A stretch of 64,000 nt of DNA from Agromyces humatus (GCF_021228295.1 NZ_JAJQPD010000001.1:434001-498000); one strand, 5' to 3'. Counted from the stretch's first letter, positions 1 through 10,372 are shown. The notes: generated by a model not told the origin, from the letters alone. A program made the numbers and translations.

Positions 1-195
1 ATCGTGAACGCGCACCGCTTCATCTTCGACTCGCGCGACGACAACGCACAGACCCGCCTCGACATCCTCAACGACACCGAGGGCGTGTGGCGCTGCCGCA
101 CGACCTTCAACTGCACCGACGCATGCCCGCGCGGCATCGAGGTCACGAAGGCGATCGCCGAGGTCAAGCAGGCCGTCATGCGCGGCAAGCCGTAG
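1..195 (+). CDS. sdhB: Succinate dehydrogenase iron-sulfur subunit, C-terminal end (partial)
   Basis: Only the last 64 codons are in the window; the gene is cut by the left edge. The visible part carries the C-terminal cysteine motif CRTTFNCTDACP, which in SdhB ligands the [3Fe-4S] and [4Fe-4S] clusters, followed by the typical tail RGIEVTKAI. SdhB passes electrons from the flavoprotein SdhA to the membrane anchor and menaquinone in complex II. The sdhC/D/A genes are presumably just upstream, outside the window. The identification rests on the cluster motif and is firm for a succinate dehydrogenase or fumarate reductase iron-sulfur subunit. Confidence 0.93.
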   Translation: MVNAHRFIFDSRDDNAQTRLDILNDTEGVWRCRTTFNCTDACPRGIEVTKAIAEVKQAVMRGKP

Positions 196-222
196 GCTTC
201 CGCGCTCGGCGGGAGAGGCAGC

Positions 223-1503
223 GTGAGCGAGCGCACGGGGAGCCGGTCGGGCGACCACGGTCGCCCGCTCGAGGCGCCGCCCGCGGCATCCGCTGCGGCA
301 CCCGACGGTGCCGAACCCGCCGCGTCGGCCAAAGAGCGATTCAACGCGTTCACCGAGCCCATCCGTGAACGCTTCGAGGAGCCGATCAGCACGGTCGGCA
401 CCATCACGCAGAAGACGCTCTCGCTGTTCCCCGTGCGGGTGTGGCGCCACTTCCTGTACCAGAACGGGTTCATCCTCTCGTCGGGGCTCAGCTACCAGGC
501 GCTCTTCGCGATCTTCGCGGCGCTGTACGTCGTGCTCGCGGTCGCGGGAATCTGGCTGACGGGCAATGAGGCGACGCTCGACGCGTTCGTGACGCTGCTC
601 AACACCTACGCGCCCGGGCTCATCGGTCCGACCGGCGTGCTCACGACCGACGAGCTCACCGAGATCGCCACCCAGAGCACGAGCCTGTTCGGCTGGACCG
701 GCGCCGTCGCCCTCGCGGGCCTCATCTGGACGGCCATCGCGTGGATCACCTACGCGCGAACCGCCGTGCGCAGCATCTTCGGACTGCCGAAGGACACGCG
801 AGCCTACGTGCTGCTGAAAGCGCGGGACTTCCTCGCAGGGTTGGCGTTCGGCACGATCCTCCTGATCGCCACGGGCCTGTCGGTCGCGACGACGTCGTTC
901 CTCGACTGGCTGCTCGGACTCGTGGGGCTCGACAGCGGCTCTGGCTGGTCGGACTTCCTCGTGCAGGCCGGCGCGTTCCTCGTCGTGTTCGCGATCGACA
1001 CGCTGGCCCTCGCCGTCATGTTCCGGTTCCTCTCGGGAGCGGCCATGCCGTGGCGGCGCGTGTGGGTCGGCTCGCTGCTGGGTTCGGCGGCGCTGTCGGC
1101 ACTGCAGCTGCTCGGAGGGTTCCTGCTCGGCCGGGCCTCCACCAACCCGCTGCTCGCGACGTTCGCCGTGTTCATCGGAATGCTGCTCTGGTTCCGCATC
1201 ACGAGCATCATCATCCTGGTCGCGGCGAGCTGGATCGCCGTCGAGGCCGCCGATGCCCATGAGTCGCTGCGCAAGGTGACCCCCGAGCAGCTCGCCGCCG
1301 AACAGCTCGAGCGCGAGCAGGAGGCGCTCGTCACGGCGGCGCGAGTGCGCGTTCGCGAGGCCGCCGCCGACGCGGCCGCCGCGAACTGGATGGGGCGGTT
1401 CGCGGCGAAGCGTCGCCTCGACCGGGCCGAATCCGAACTCGCCGAGCTCGAGGCATCCGCACCCGCCGAACCGCCGCGAAAGCACGTCGGAGGCCTCCCC
1501 TAG
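223..1503 (+). CDS. YihY/BrkB-family inner-membrane protein
   Basis: A 426-residue polytopic membrane protein. After a hydrophilic N-terminus of about 85 residues come roughly six hydrophobic segments (residues 90-340), with the family features SGLSYQALFAIFAALY near residue 85 and the WVGSLLGSAALSALQLLGG and FAVFIGMLLWFRITSII stretches. The last 80 residues are charged and Ala/Glu-rich, probably a cytoplasmic helical tail. The GTG start is preceded by GGGAGAGG at a good distance. BrkB/YihY proteins have no agreed biochemical function; the name recalls an early mis-assignment as RNase BN. It lies between sdhB and the xth-trpS pair and ends with TAG, which also forms part of the next gene's putative -10 box. 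Confidence 0.88.
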   Translation: MSERTGSRSGDHGRPLEAPPAASAAAPDGAEPAASAKERFNAFTEPIRERFEEPISTVGTITQKTLSLFPVRVWRHFLYQNGFILSSGLSYQALFAIFAALYVVLAVAGIWLTGNEATLDAFVTLLNTYAPGLIGPTGVLTTDELTEIATQSTSLFGWTGAVALAGLIWTAIAWITYARTAVRSIFGLPKDTRAYVLLKARDFLAGLAFGTILLIATGLSVATTSFLDWLLGLVGLDSGSGWSDFLVQAGAFLVVFAIDTLALAVMFRFLSGAAMPWRRVWVGSLLGSAALSALQLLGGFLLGRASTNPLLATFAVFIGMLLWFRITSIIILVAASWIAVEAADAHESLRKVTPEQLAAEQLEREQEALVTAARVRVREAAADAAAANWMGRFAAKRRLDRAESELAELEASAPAEPPRKHVGGLP

Positions 1504-1513
1504 GATCGAATGC
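1501..1513 (+). promoter_or_regulatory. Putative leaderless promoter of xth
   Basis: The hexamer TAGGAT (1501-1506) matches the actinobacterial -10 consensus TANNNT and lies 7 nt before the xth ATG, so transcription would begin at or next to the start codon. No Shine-Dalgarno sequence precedes the ATG. The TAG is also the stop codon of the yihY gene. Confidence 0.45.
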
Positions 1514-2353
1514 ATGCCCTCTGCGAAGCCCCTCCGTCTCGCCAGCGTCAACGTCAACGGGGTGCGCGCCTCGTTCCGAAAGGGCATGGGCGAGTGGCTG
1601 GCCGCTCGCGATGTCGACATCCTCGCCATGCAAGAGGTGCGCGCGTCGATCGAAGATCTGCAGGGCCTGCTCGGCGACGACTGGGACATCCTGCACGATC
1701 CCGCGACCGCGAAGGGTCGCGCCGGCGTCGCGATCGCGAGCCGCAACCGCGCCCACATCCATCGGGTCGAACTCGGCGCCCCCGACTTCGACAGCGCCGG
1801 CCGCTGGCTCGAAGCCGACTACGAGGTGGGCGGGCGGGTGCTCACGGTCGTGTCGGCCTACGTGCACTCGGGTGAAGACGGCACGCCCAAGCAGGTCGAG
1901 AAGTACCGATTCCTCGATGCGATGGAAGCGCGCATGCCGCGGCTCGTCGAGCACGCCGAGCTCGCGGTCATCGTCGGCGACCTGAACGTCGGCCACCGCA
2001 CGCTCGACATCAGGAACTGGAAGGGCAACGTCAAGAAGGCCGGTTTCCTGCCGCGCGAGCGCGAGTACTTCGACCGGTTCGTGGGTGCCGAAGACGCACC
2101 CGACTACAACGCGGGCGCGGGCCTCGGCTGGGTCGACGTCGGCCGCAGGTCCGCGGGCGAGGTCGACGGCCCCTACACGTGGTGGTCGATGCGCGGCAAG
2201 GCGTTCGACACCGACACCGGGTGGCGCATCGACTACCACCTGGCGTCACCGGCACTCGCCGCGACCGTGAAGACGTACACGGTCGACCGTGCCGCGGCCT
2301 ACGACGAGCGATGGTCCGACCACTCCCCGGTCGTCGTCGACTACGCCATCTGA
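1514..2353 (+). CDS. xth: Exodeoxyribonuclease III / AP endonuclease
   Basis: A 279-residue enzyme of the exonuclease III family, which cuts DNA 5' of abasic sites and removes 3' blocks in base excision repair. Visible family motifs are VNVNGVRASF (metal-site Asn, residues 10-15), LAMQEVR (metal Glu), VIVGDLNVGH (catalytic Asp and Asn), the GWVDVGRR region, the TWWSMRG segment and C-terminal DHSPVVVDY with the catalytic Asp-His. Length is normal. It appears to be transcribed as a leaderless mRNA and is followed after 32 nt by trpS, a common actinobacterial arrangement. Confidence 0.93.
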   Translation: MPSAKPLRLASVNVNGVRASFRKGMGEWLAARDVDILAMQEVRASIEDLQGLLGDDWDILHDPATAKGRAGVAIASRNRAHIHRVELGAPDFDSAGRWLEADYEVGGRVLTVVSAYVHSGEDGTPKQVEKYRFLDAMEARMPRLVEHAELAVIVGDLNVGHRTLDIRNWKGNVKKAGFLPREREYFDRFVGAEDAPDYNAGAGLGWVDVGRRSAGEVDGPYTWWSMRGKAFDTDTGWRIDYHLASPALAATVKTYTVDRAAAYDERWSDHSPVVVDYAI

Positions 2354-2373
2354 CCATCCCTCCCACGCATTAG

Positions 2374-3396
<1,023 letters not shown>

Positions 3397-3397
3397 C

Positions 3398-3976
3398 ATG
3401 CTTCCGGTGACCCTGCGCACGGCGCGACTCGTGCTCGACCTCCCGGTCGAACGCGACATCGGGCCGGTCACCCGGCATTGTCAAGACCCGCTCTTCGAGC
3501 GAGTCCTCACGACACCCTGGCCGTACACCGAGCAGCATGCGCGTGGGTTCCTCACCGAGTACGTCCCCGCCGCGTGGGAGTCCGGGTCCGAACTGACCTG
3601 GGCCGTCCGCACCGCCGACGGCGCGCCGCTCATCGGCGTGATCAGCCTGCGCGCCGAGCGCGGCGAGCTCGGATTCTGGCTCGGCGCCGAGCACCGCGGT
3701 TCGGCCTACATGGCCGAGGCGACCAATGCCGTGTGCGAGTGGGCGCTCGACGGCGGCCAGCGCGGCCTCGAGGTCGTCCTCTGGCGGGCGAACGAAGGCA
3801 ACATCGCGTCGGCCATGGTGGCGCGCGCAGCGGGATTCCGTCGCACGACGCCTGCCGACAGCACCGTTCCCGGCCGCGACGGCGCGACCCTCGCGGGCTG
3901 GTGCGCCGAGCGCCGAGCCGTCGCCGACCCCGACGCGTACGCGAGCTGGGAGCCGATCCTCGGGCGCACCCGATGA
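3398..3976 (+). CDS. GNAT-family N-acetyltransferase (RimJ/RimL-like)
   Basis: A 192-residue protein with the GNAT fold. It opens with LRTARLVLDLPVERDI, typical of RimJ/RimL-type enzymes that acetylate protein N-termini or small amines. The acetyl-CoA motif is represented by GFWLGAEHRGSAYMAEAT (residues 90-108) and the later helix by NEGNIASAMVARAAGF. The ATG at 3398 lies 1 nt after the trpS stop and fits the family N-terminus; a longer frame that opens inside trpS is rejected. Its end overlaps the next start by ATGA. Substrate is not predictable. Confidence 0.8.
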   Translation: MLPVTLRTARLVLDLPVERDIGPVTRHCQDPLFERVLTTPWPYTEQHARGFLTEYVPAAWESGSELTWAVRTADGAPLIGVISLRAERGELGFWLGAEHRGSAYMAEATNAVCEWALDGGQRGLEVVLWRANEGNIASAMVARAAGFRRTTPADSTVPGRDGATLAGWCAERRAVADPDAYASWEPILGRTR

Positions 3977-4728
3977 CGGGCGCCGCCGCGGGGTCGCCGA
4001 TCGTGCTGTTCGACCTCGACGACACCCTCATGGCACATCGCGCCGCCGTCGACGCGGGCATCGCGCTGCATATGACCGAACGGGCATACGAGGCCGAGCA
4101 CGCCCGGGCGCAACAGCTCTGGCACGATCTCGAAGAGGAGCACTACCACGCCTATCTGGCGGGCCGGCTGACCTTCGAGGGCCAGCGCAGGGCGCGAGCA
4201 CGCGACTTCGCGCTCGCGCACGGTGAAGAACTCGACGAGCTCGCCGCGGGCGCGTGGTTCGCCCGCTACTTCGAGCGCTATCGCGAGTCGTGGTCGCTGC
4301 ACGACGACGCGCTCCCGGCACTCGACGCCATCGGTGACGCGCTGCCGGGCGTGCGGTTCGGCATCATCACGAACGGTGAGCTCGACTTCCAGCGGGCGAA
4401 GCTCGAGCGGCTCGGCATCCTCGACCGATTCGGCCATGTCATCGCCTCGGGCGATGTCGGCATCGCCAAGCCCGACCCCGGCATCTTCGAGTTCGCCATC
4501 GCGCGCTTCGAGGCCGACGCGCCCGTCAGCGCCGCGGCCTATGTCGGCGACCGGCTCGTGACCGATGCCATCGGCGCAGCCGCGGCACGGCTCCTCGGCG
4601 TGTGGCTGAATCGCTCGGGCGCGGCGATGGCCGACGATGAAGCGGAGTCGGCAGCGTCGGTCGGCGTCGTCGAGATCGCCTCGCTCACCGAACTCGCGCC
4701 GCTCCTCGCCGAGCGCTTCGCCGTCTGA
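3973..4728 (+). CDS. HAD-superfamily hydrolase
   Basis: A 251-residue phosphatase-like protein with all four HAD motifs: motif I VLFDLDDTLM with the nucleophile Asp (residues 10-19), motif II GIITNGE (Thr), the motif III Lys in SGDVGIAKPDPGIF, and motif IV YVGDRLVTDAIGA. The helical cap of about 100 residues after motif I marks subfamily IA (YjjG/phosphoglycolate phosphatase-like), often nucleotide or sugar phosphatases. It overlaps the acetyltransferase by ATGA, so the two are translationally coupled. The physiological substrate is unknown. Confidence 0.85.
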   Translation: MTGAAAGSPIVLFDLDDTLMAHRAAVDAGIALHMTERAYEAEHARAQQLWHDLEEEHYHAYLAGRLTFEGQRRARARDFALAHGEELDELAAGAWFARYFERYRESWSLHDDALPALDAIGDALPGVRFGIITNGELDFQRAKLERLGILDRFGHVIASGDVGIAKPDPGIFEFAIARFEADAPVSAAAYVGDRLVTDAIGAAAARLLGVWLNRSGAAMADDEAESAASVGVVEIASLTELAPLLAERFAV

Positions 4729-4733
4729 TCGGC

Positions 4734-4829
4734 GGGCGCGGCACGCGCAGCCGGACGGCGGGCGCGGCACGCGGGGCCGCGGGGCGCGCTGCGGTCGGAC
4801 AGCGCACAGCGCACAGCGCACAGCGCGAC
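4734..4829. repeat. Short GC-rich direct repeats between HAD gene and glpK
   Basis: The 166-nt gap between the two convergent genes holds two copies of the 16-mer GGCGGGCGCGGCACGC about 25 nt apart, then three tandem copies of the heptamer AGCGCAC (about 4801-4825). No gene is visible here. It looks like slippage-prone non-coding sequence. Confidence 0.6.
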
Positions 4830-4870
4830 GAGAACGGGTCGGGCGCACCCCCATGCGCACCGACCCGCCC

Positions 4871-4891
4871 CCTCACCGTACGTGCGGTGAG
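4871..4891 (-). terminator. Possible glpK terminator hairpin
   Basis: CTCACCG and CGGTGAG form a 7-bp stem around a short loop, ending 4 nt from the glpK stop codon. There is no U-tract, which is usual in high-GC actinobacteria. Weak evidence. Confidence 0.35.
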
Positions 4892-4894
4892 ATC

Positions 4895-6409
4895 CTATGC
4901 GACGTCGTCGTCGACCCAATCGAGGGTCTTCGAGACGGCCTTCTTCCAGTTGCGGTCGAGACGCTCGCGCTCGCCCGCCTCCATCGAGGGCGTCCAGCGA
5001 CGGTCCTCCTGCCAGTTCGCGCGCAGGTCGTCGAGGTTCGACCAGAAGCCCACCGCAAGACCGGCGGCGTAGGCCGCGCCGAGTGCCGTGGTCTCGGCGA
5101 CCACCGGTCGCACGACGGGCACCCCGAGGATGTCGGCCTGGAACTGCAGCAGGGTGTCGTTGGCGGTCGCCCCACCGTCGACGCGCAGCTCGGTGAGGTC
5201 GATCCCCGCGTCGGCGTTCACCGCCTCCACCACATCACGCGTCTGGAACGCGATCGCCTCGAGCGCCGCACGTGCGATGTGCCCCTTGTTCACGTAGCGC
5301 GTGAGGCCCACGAGCGCGCCGCGCGCGTCGGGGCGCCAGTACGGGGCGAAGAGCCCCGAGAACGCCGGCACGAAGTATGCGCCGCCGTTGTCCTCGACCG
5401 ACTTCGCGAGTTCCTCGACCTCGGCCGCCGACGAGATGAGCCCGAGGTTGTCGCGCAGCCACTGGATGAGCGACCCCGTCACCGCGATCGATCCCTCGAG
5501 CGCGTAGTGCACCGGCTGCTCGCCGAGCTTGTACCCGACGGTGGTGAGCAGGCCGTTCTTCGAGTGGACGATCTCCTCGCCGGTGTTGAAGATCAGGAAG
5601 TTGCCGGTGCCGTAGGTGTTCTTGGCCTCGCCCGCGTCGAACGCGGCCTGGCCGAAGGTCGCGGCCTGCTGGTCGCCCAGGATGCCGGCGATCGGCGTCT
5701 CGCGCAGCAGCGAGTGCTCGTTCGCGACGCCGTAGACCTCGGACGACGACCGGATCTCGGGGAGCATCGAGCGTGGCACGCCGAACGCGGCGAGGATCTC
5801 GTCGTCCCATTGCAGGGTCTCGAGGTCCATGAACATCGTGCGACTCGCGTTCGTGACATCCGTCGCGTGCACGCCGCCCTCGACACCGCCGGTGAGGTTC
5901 CAGAGCACCCACGTGTCGGTCGTACCGAACAGCAGGTCGCCCGCCTCGGCCTTCTCGCGTGCGCCGGGCACGTTCTCGAGGATCCAGACGATCTTCGTGC
6001 CCGAGAAGTAGGTCGCGAGCGGCAGGCCGACCTGCTGCTTGAACCGCTCGACGCCGCCGTCGGTCGCGAGCCGGTCGACGATCGCCTGCGTACGGGTGTC
6101 CTGCCAGACGATCGCGTTGTACACGGGCTCGCCGGTGGTGCGATCCCAGACCACGGCGGTCTCGCGCTGGTTCGTGATGCCGACCGCGGCGATGTCGTGC
6201 CGGGTGAGGTTGGCCTTGCCGAGCGCCTGGCCGATGACCTCCCCGGTGTTGCGCCAGATCTCGGCCGGGTCGTGCTCGACCCAGCCTGCCCGGGGGAAGA
6301 TCTGCTGGTGCTCGAGTTGGCCGGTCGAGACGATCGACCCTGCCTTGTCGAAGATGATCGCGCGCGACGAGGTGGTGCCCTGGTCGATCGCGAGGATGTA
6401 GTCAGCCAT
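4895..6409 (-). CDS. glpK: Glycerol kinase
   Basis: A 504-residue FGGY-family kinase that phosphorylates glycerol to sn-glycerol 3-phosphate. It begins [18 protein letters not shown], the phosphate-1 loop of the family, and contains [12 protein letters not shown], the [14 protein letters not shown] segment, [18 protein letters not shown] and the C-terminal ADP-binding block [19 protein letters not shown]. The start at 6409 is chosen because a 48-residue upstream extension has no family counterpart and lies in low-complexity sequence. It is the last gene of glpD-glpF-glpK, 62 nt after glpF. Confidence 0.97.
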   Translation of the reverse strand: MADYILAIDQGTTSSRAIIFDKAGSIVSTGQLEHQQIFPRAGWVEHDPAEIWRNTGEVIGQALGKANLTRHDIAAVGITNQRETAVVWDRTTGEPVYNAIVWQDTRTQAIVDRLATDGGVERFKQQVGLPLATYFSGTKIVWILENVPGAREKAEAGDLLFGTTDTWVLWNLTGGVEGGVHATDVTNASRTMFMDLETLQWDDEILAAFGVPRSMLPEIRSSSEVYGVANEHSLLRETPIAGILGDQQAATFGQAAFDAGEAKNTYGTGNFLIFNTGEEIVHSKNGLLTTVGYKLGEQPVHYALEGSIAVTGSLIQWLRDNLGLISSAAEVEELAKSVEDNGGAYFVPAFSGLFAPYWRPDARGALVGLTRYVNKGHIARAALEAIAFQTRDVVEAVNADAGIDLTELRVDGGATANDTLLQFQADILGVPVVRPVVAETTALGAAYAAGLAVGFWSNLDDLRANWQEDRRWTPSMEAGERERLDRNWKKAVSKTLDWVDDDVA

Positions 6410-6471
6410 CTGAGAACTCCGTTGCTTCAGTGAATGGGTGGTGAGCGGTGATGGTGAGCGGATGCCGCGAC

Positions 6472-7245
6472 TCAGCCGAGGAGCGGCAGCAGCGGAATCG
6501 CGGCCCAGCCGGCGAGCAGTCCGCCGATGATCGGACCGACGACGGGAACCCACGCGTAGGCCCAGTCCGACCCGCCCTTGCCCGCGATGGGCAGGACGGC
6601 GTGGGCGATGCGCGGACCGAGGTCGCGGGCGGGGTTGATCGCGTACCCGGTCGGACCGCCGAGCGACGCGCCGATACCGATGACGAGCAGTGCGACGGGC
6701 AGGGCGCCGAGCGCGGCGAGGCCCGAGGCGTCGCCCTGGCGGCCGAAGCCGATGACGACGAAGACGAGCACGAAGGTGCCGATGATCTCGGTGACGAGGT
6801 TCCAGCCGTACGAGCGGATGGCGGGGCCGGTCGAGAACACGCCCAGCTTGTTCGCGGGCTCGGGCTCGGCGTCGAAGTGCTGCTTGTAGGCGAGCCAGGC
6901 CACGACGGCGCCGAGGAACGCGCCGAGCAGCTGCGCTCCGATGTAGGTCAGCACCGAGACGACGCCGACCGGAACGACGGCGCCGAACGCCGGGTTGCCG
7001 AACTCGGTGGCACCGTTCGCGACGAGTCCGAGCGTGACGGCGGGGTTGATGTGCGCGCCCGACGCGTAGGCGACGATGACGCCGGCGAACACCGCGAGGC
7101 CCCAGCCGAAGTTCACCATCAGGAACCCGCCGTTGAAGCCCTTGTTCTTCGCGAGCGCGACGTTGGCGACGACGCCGCAGCCGAGCAGCACGAGCAGCGC
7201 CGTGCCGACGAGTTCCGAGAGGAACACGATTCCGAGATTGTCCAC
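6472..7245 (-). CDS. glpF: Glycerol uptake facilitator (aquaglyceroporin, MIP family)
   Basis: A 257-residue channel with six membrane helices and the two half-helix NPA boxes of the MIP family: [11 protein letters not shown] near residue 67 and [11 protein letters not shown] near residue 205. Asp follows the second NPA box (NPARD), a mark of glycerol facilitators as opposed to water channels. It brings glycerol in for GlpK, encoded directly downstream. The gap to glpD upstream contains a paired-repeat element (7388-7481), so glpF may also be transcribed from its own promoter within 7246-7387. Confidence 0.95.
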   Translation of the reverse strand: MDNLGIVFLSELVGTALLVLLGCGVVANVALAKNKGFNGGFLMVNFGWGLAVFAGVIVAYASGAHINPAVTLGLVANGATEFGNPAFGAVVPVGVVSVLTYIGAQLLGAFLGAVVAWLAYKQHFDAEPEPANKLGVFSTGPAIRSYGWNLVTEIIGTFVLVFVVIGFGRQGDASGLAALGALPVALLVIGIGASLGGPTGYAINPARDLGPRIAHAVLPIAGKGGSDWAYAWVPVVGPIIGGLLAGWAAIPLLPLLG

Positions 7246-7387
7246 GTTGACCTTCCTTCGAGAGTGAGCGGGCGGATGTCGCTTCCGCCCGCCGAGAGCA
7301 CCGGACTTGGCCGGCCCCGATGAAGCTACCGGGCTATCGGGGCCGGATCAGGCCGTTCAGGGTGCACATCCGTGCAGATTCGGGCGT

Positions 7388-7481
7388 GGGTCGAGGAGCG
7401 ACGCAGGAGCGTCTCGAGACCCGCCGGCCTGTGGGCGAGGGTTTCGAGACGCGTCCTCCTTCGTCGGGTGCTCCTCAACCC
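7388..7481. repeat. Paired-repeat element A1 (type A) covering the glpD stop codon
   Basis: Two inverted copies of a ~35-nt unit that starts GGGT(T/C)GAGGAG and ends GTCTCGA(A/G)ACCC: left 7388-7422 and right 7439-7481, with a spacer of 16 nt. The TGA of glpD (7477-7475) lies inside the right unit, so the element supplies the stop codon. It is the first of the series discussed in the findings. Confidence 0.85.
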
Positions 7482-9232
7482 ACCGGAATCTCGAGCTGGG
7501 CGAGCGCGACGCCGTGGCGCTCGGCGAGCACGCGACGCGCCTCCGCGACCTCGGCGGCACGACGTGCGTCGTCCCACCCGAGTTCCGCGGCGACGAGGTC
7601 GGCGAGCTCGTCGAGGAGCGGCGCGGTCAGTGTGCCGGTGAACGCGATGCTGGTGCGGCGCTGCACGAGGTCGAGCAGGTGCACGACGCGCTCGTTGCGC
7701 ACGAGCCACTGGATCTCGCCGCGGGTGTATCCGGCGTGGTGCTCGAGCGCGAGGTCCTCGGCACCTTCGACCTCGCCGAGGAGGTCTGCGGCGCGGGTGC
7801 CGTACCGCTCGAGGAGCGCTTCGGCGCGGGCGTTGCCGACCTCATCGCCGTGCGACACGATCCACACGCGACGGGCGTCGTCGGTCGCCGGGTACCCTGC
7901 ACCGCCACCGACCGCGAGTCCCCTCGTGGAACGCACACGCTCCCGCCCGAGGAGCCCCAGGACCTCGTCCGACAGATGCTCGGCGAGGGCTCGGAACGTG
8001 GTCCACTTGCCGCCGACGAGGCTCAGCAGCGTGGTGCCCGGCCGCTCCGCGACATCCGCCCGCTCGATGCGGTAGTCGCGGCTCACGAAACCGGGTTGGG
8101 TGTCGTCGTGACGCGGCAGCGGGCGGACGCCCGAGAATCGGTAGACGATCTGCGACCGCTCGACGCTGATGGCTGGGAAAACGTGCGCGATGAGCTCGAG
8201 GAAGTAGTCGACCTCGTCGTCGGTGCACACCGCGGGCTCGCGCATGTCGTGGTCGAGGTCGGTCGTGCCGACCATGACGCGGTCCTTCAGAGGGTAGATG
8301 AGGACGATGCGTCCGTCCTCGTGCTCGAAGAAGATCTCGCGCCCCGCGGTCGCCGCGAGCAGCTCGGGGTGCTCGAGCACGATGTGCGATCCCTTCGTGC
8401 CGCCCATGAACCGCGACGCGCGACCGAGCTGCGCGTTCGTGAGGTCGGTCCAGGGTCCCGACGCGTTGACGACGACGTCCGCGGCGATCGCGAACTCCTC
8501 GCCCGTGATCCCGTCACGCACCCGCACACCGTCGGCATCGAGCCCGACGGCCTCGAGGTGGTTGGCGGCCCGCGCGTGGGGGCCAGTCACGAGACCGTCG
8601 AAGAGCACGTCGAGGGCGAGCCGTTCCGGGTCGTGCATGCTCGCGTCGAAGTAGGTCGCGGTGTACTTCACCTCGGGGTTGAGCGCCGGCAGTTCGGCGA
8701 GCGATCGGGTGCGGCCGTGGAAGCGGTGGCGGGGCACGGCTCCCCCGTCGCGCGAGAAGGCGTCGTAGATGGTCAGGCCGGCCTTGATGAGCGCGGCGCC
8801 GCGCTCGGTGGGCTTGCCCTGCCGGTGCGTCAGGAAGCGCAGCGGCGCTGAGACGATGCCCGAGAAGGTCGAGAAGATCGGCACGGTCGTCTCGAGCGGC
8901 TTGACGTAGTGCGGCGCGATCCGGATGAGGGCATTGCGCTCCTGCACGGATTCCCTGACGAGCCGGAACTCGCCGTTCTCGAGGTAGCGGATGCCGCCGT
9001 GGATCATGTGGGACGAGGCCGACGACGCGCCCGACACGAAGTCGTCACGCTCGACGAGCACCACGTCGACGCCCTGCAGCGCGAGGTCGCGGAAGGTCGC
9101 GATGCCGTTGATGCCGGCACCGATGATGACCACGTCGGCGGTGGGCCGGTCGCGGAGGTCGGCGACCTCGGGTCGGAGGCGCGGGGCACCGCCGCGGTCG
9201 TGTCGCTGCATGGTCGTGGGGTTCGCAGACAT
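7475..9232 (-). CDS. glpD: Aerobic glycerol-3-phosphate dehydrogenase
   Basis: A 585-residue FAD enzyme that oxidises glycerol 3-phosphate to dihydroxyacetone phosphate and passes electrons to menaquinone at the membrane. It shows the dinucleotide motif VVIIGAGINGIATFRDLAL near residue 30, ASSHMIHGGIRYLENGEF, GGTKGSHIVLEHPEL, and PLKDRVMVGTTDLDHD. Start 9232 is chosen because AGAGGAC lies just upstream; the frame extends further only through low-complexity sequence. First gene of glpD-glpF-glpK and divergent from a SorC-type regulator. Its last codons and stop lie in repeat element A1. Confidence 0.96.
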   Translation of the reverse strand: MSANPTTMQRHDRGGAPRLRPEVADLRDRPTADVVIIGAGINGIATFRDLALQGVDVVLVERDDFVSGASSASSHMIHGGIRYLENGEFRLVRESVQERNALIRIAPHYVKPLETTVPIFSTFSGIVSAPLRFLTHRQGKPTERGAALIKAGLTIYDAFSRDGGAVPRHRFHGRTRSLAELPALNPEVKYTATYFDASMHDPERLALDVLFDGLVTGPHARAANHLEAVGLDADGVRVRDGITGEEFAIAADVVVNASGPWTDLTNAQLGRASRFMGGTKGSHIVLEHPELLAATAGREIFFEHEDGRIVLIYPLKDRVMVGTTDLDHDMREPAVCTDDEVDYFLELIAHVFPAISVERSQIVYRFSGVRPLPRHDDTQPGFVSRDYRIERADVAERPGTTLLSLVGGKWTTFRALAEHLSDEVLGLLGRERVRSTRGLAVGGGAGYPATDDARRVWIVSHGDEVGNARAEALLERYGTRAADLLGEVEGAEDLALEHHAGYTRGEIQWLVRNERVVHLLDLVQRRTSIAFTGTLTAPLLDELADLVAAELGWDDARRAAEVAEARRVLAERHGVALAQLEIPVG

Positions 9233-9385
9233 CGCTGTCCTCTTCTCGATGCGGGTGGGTACTCGAATGCGAATCCATCGGCCGCGGCCGGCTTGCGCCG
9301 GACGGGTCCGGTGTGGATGAATACATGGTGTGCATGCGCGCACGCTATTGCAAGCCGTGTGCACATACGTGCAACGGAGACGAAG
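9233..9385. promoter_or_regulatory. Divergent glpD/regulator control region with a dyad operator candidate
   Basis: The 153-nt intergenic region contains the near-perfect dyad TGCACATACGTGCA (9360-9373, 12 of 14 positions symmetric), 12 nt before the regulator's start codon, and a related stretch TGTGCATGCGCGCA (9330-9343). Repeated TGCA half-sites make them plausible binding sites for the SorC-type regulator encoded to the right, but no family consensus can be checked here. Confidence 0.4.
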
Positions 9386-10372
9386 ATGATCGAGAACGAG
9401 CCGGGCGAGCCCGGAACCGTGTCGGGCAGGATGCGCGACGCGCTGCGTGCGGCGCACCTCTACTACATGCAGGACCTCACGATGGATGCGATCGCGCACG
9501 AGCTGCACACCTCGCGATCCTCGATCTCACGCCTGTTGAGCCATGCCCGGGCGAGCGGACTTGTCGAGATCTCGATCCACTCGCCGCTCGACCTGCCGAG
9601 CCGCATCGAGCAGGAGATCCTCGAACGCCACGAGGTGCATGCGCAGGTCGTGCCCGTGCCCGACCATGCGAGCGACGTCGACCGCCTCGACCGTGTCGCC
9701 CTCTCGGCTGCACGGATTCTCGGCCAGTACGTGGACTCGAACCAGACGATCGGCGTCGCGTGGGGATCCACGATGACGGCCATGAGTCGCCACCTCGTCC
9801 CGAAGGCGACGCACAACACCGAGATCGTGCAGCTCAACGGCGCCGGGAACGTGCGCACCACCGGAATCCTCTACGCGAGCGAACTGCTGCGACGGTTCGG
9901 TGACGCGTTCGGCGCCCGGGTGCAGCAATTCCCCGTTCCGGCATTCTTCGACGACCCCGAGACGAGGCGGGCGTTCTGGCGCGAACGCTCGACTCGGCGT
10001 CTGCTCGACCTGCAGAGCCGCATGGACGTGGCCCTGTTCGGCCTCGGCTCCCCGTTCGCCGAGGTTCCCAGTCACGTCTACCAGGGCGGATACCTCGAAC
10101 GAGCCGACTACGAGGCGCTCAGCCGCGACGGCGCCGTCGGCGACGTCGCCACGGTGTTCTATCGCGCCGACGGCACGACCGACGGCATCGCATTGAACGA
10201 ACGTGCGACCGGACCCGACTTCTCGGTGCTGCGTCGTGCCCCGCGCCGGGTCTGCGTGGTCTCGGGCAAGGCCAAGCTCGACAGCCTGCGCGGCGCGCTC
10301 GCCGCAGGGCTCATCACCGACCTCATCGTCGACGAGGGCACGGCCCGCGCCCTGATCGAGTCACGTGCCTGA
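9386..10372 (+). CDS. SorC/DeoR-type sugar-binding transcriptional regulator
   Basis: A 328-residue regulator. The N-terminus has a helix-turn-helix (AHLYYMQDLTMDAIAHEL then TSRSSISRLLSHARASGLV, residues 15-55), followed by a SorC-type effector domain with GVAWGSTMTAMSRHLV (residues 125-140), the VALFGLGSPF block and the SGKAKLDSLRGALAAGLI end. Such proteins bind phosphorylated sugars or polyols. Divergent position next to glpD suggests that it controls the glycerol genes, perhaps with glycerol 3-phosphate as ligand; this is inference. GGAGA lies 5 nt before the ATG. Confidence 0.87.
   Translation: MIENEPGEPGTVSGRMRDALRAAHLYYMQDLTMDAIAHELHTSRSSISRLLSHARASGLVEISIHSPLDLPSRIEQEILERHEVHAQVVPVPDHASDVDRLDRVALSAARILGQYVDSNQTIGVAWGSTMTAMSRHLVPKATHNTEIVQLNGAGNVRTTGILYASELLRRFGDAFGARVQQFPVPAFFDDPETRRAFWRERSTRRLLDLQSRMDVALFGLGSPFAEVPSHVYQGGYLERADYEALSRDGAVGDVATVFYRADGTTDGIALNERATGPDFSVLRRAPRRVCVVSGKAKLDSLRGALAAGLITDLIVDEGTARALIESRA

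Noticed and set aside
4637-6433. Long plus-strand frame opposite glpK
   Set aside because: It mirrors glpK in the opposite strand. The sequence is Arg/Gly/Val-rich with no family motif; such shadow frames are common at this GC content.
9233-9508. N-terminal extension of glpD into the divergent promoter
   Set aside because: Start 9232 has a good ribosome site and the normal GlpD N-terminus; the extension overlaps the regulator's start region.
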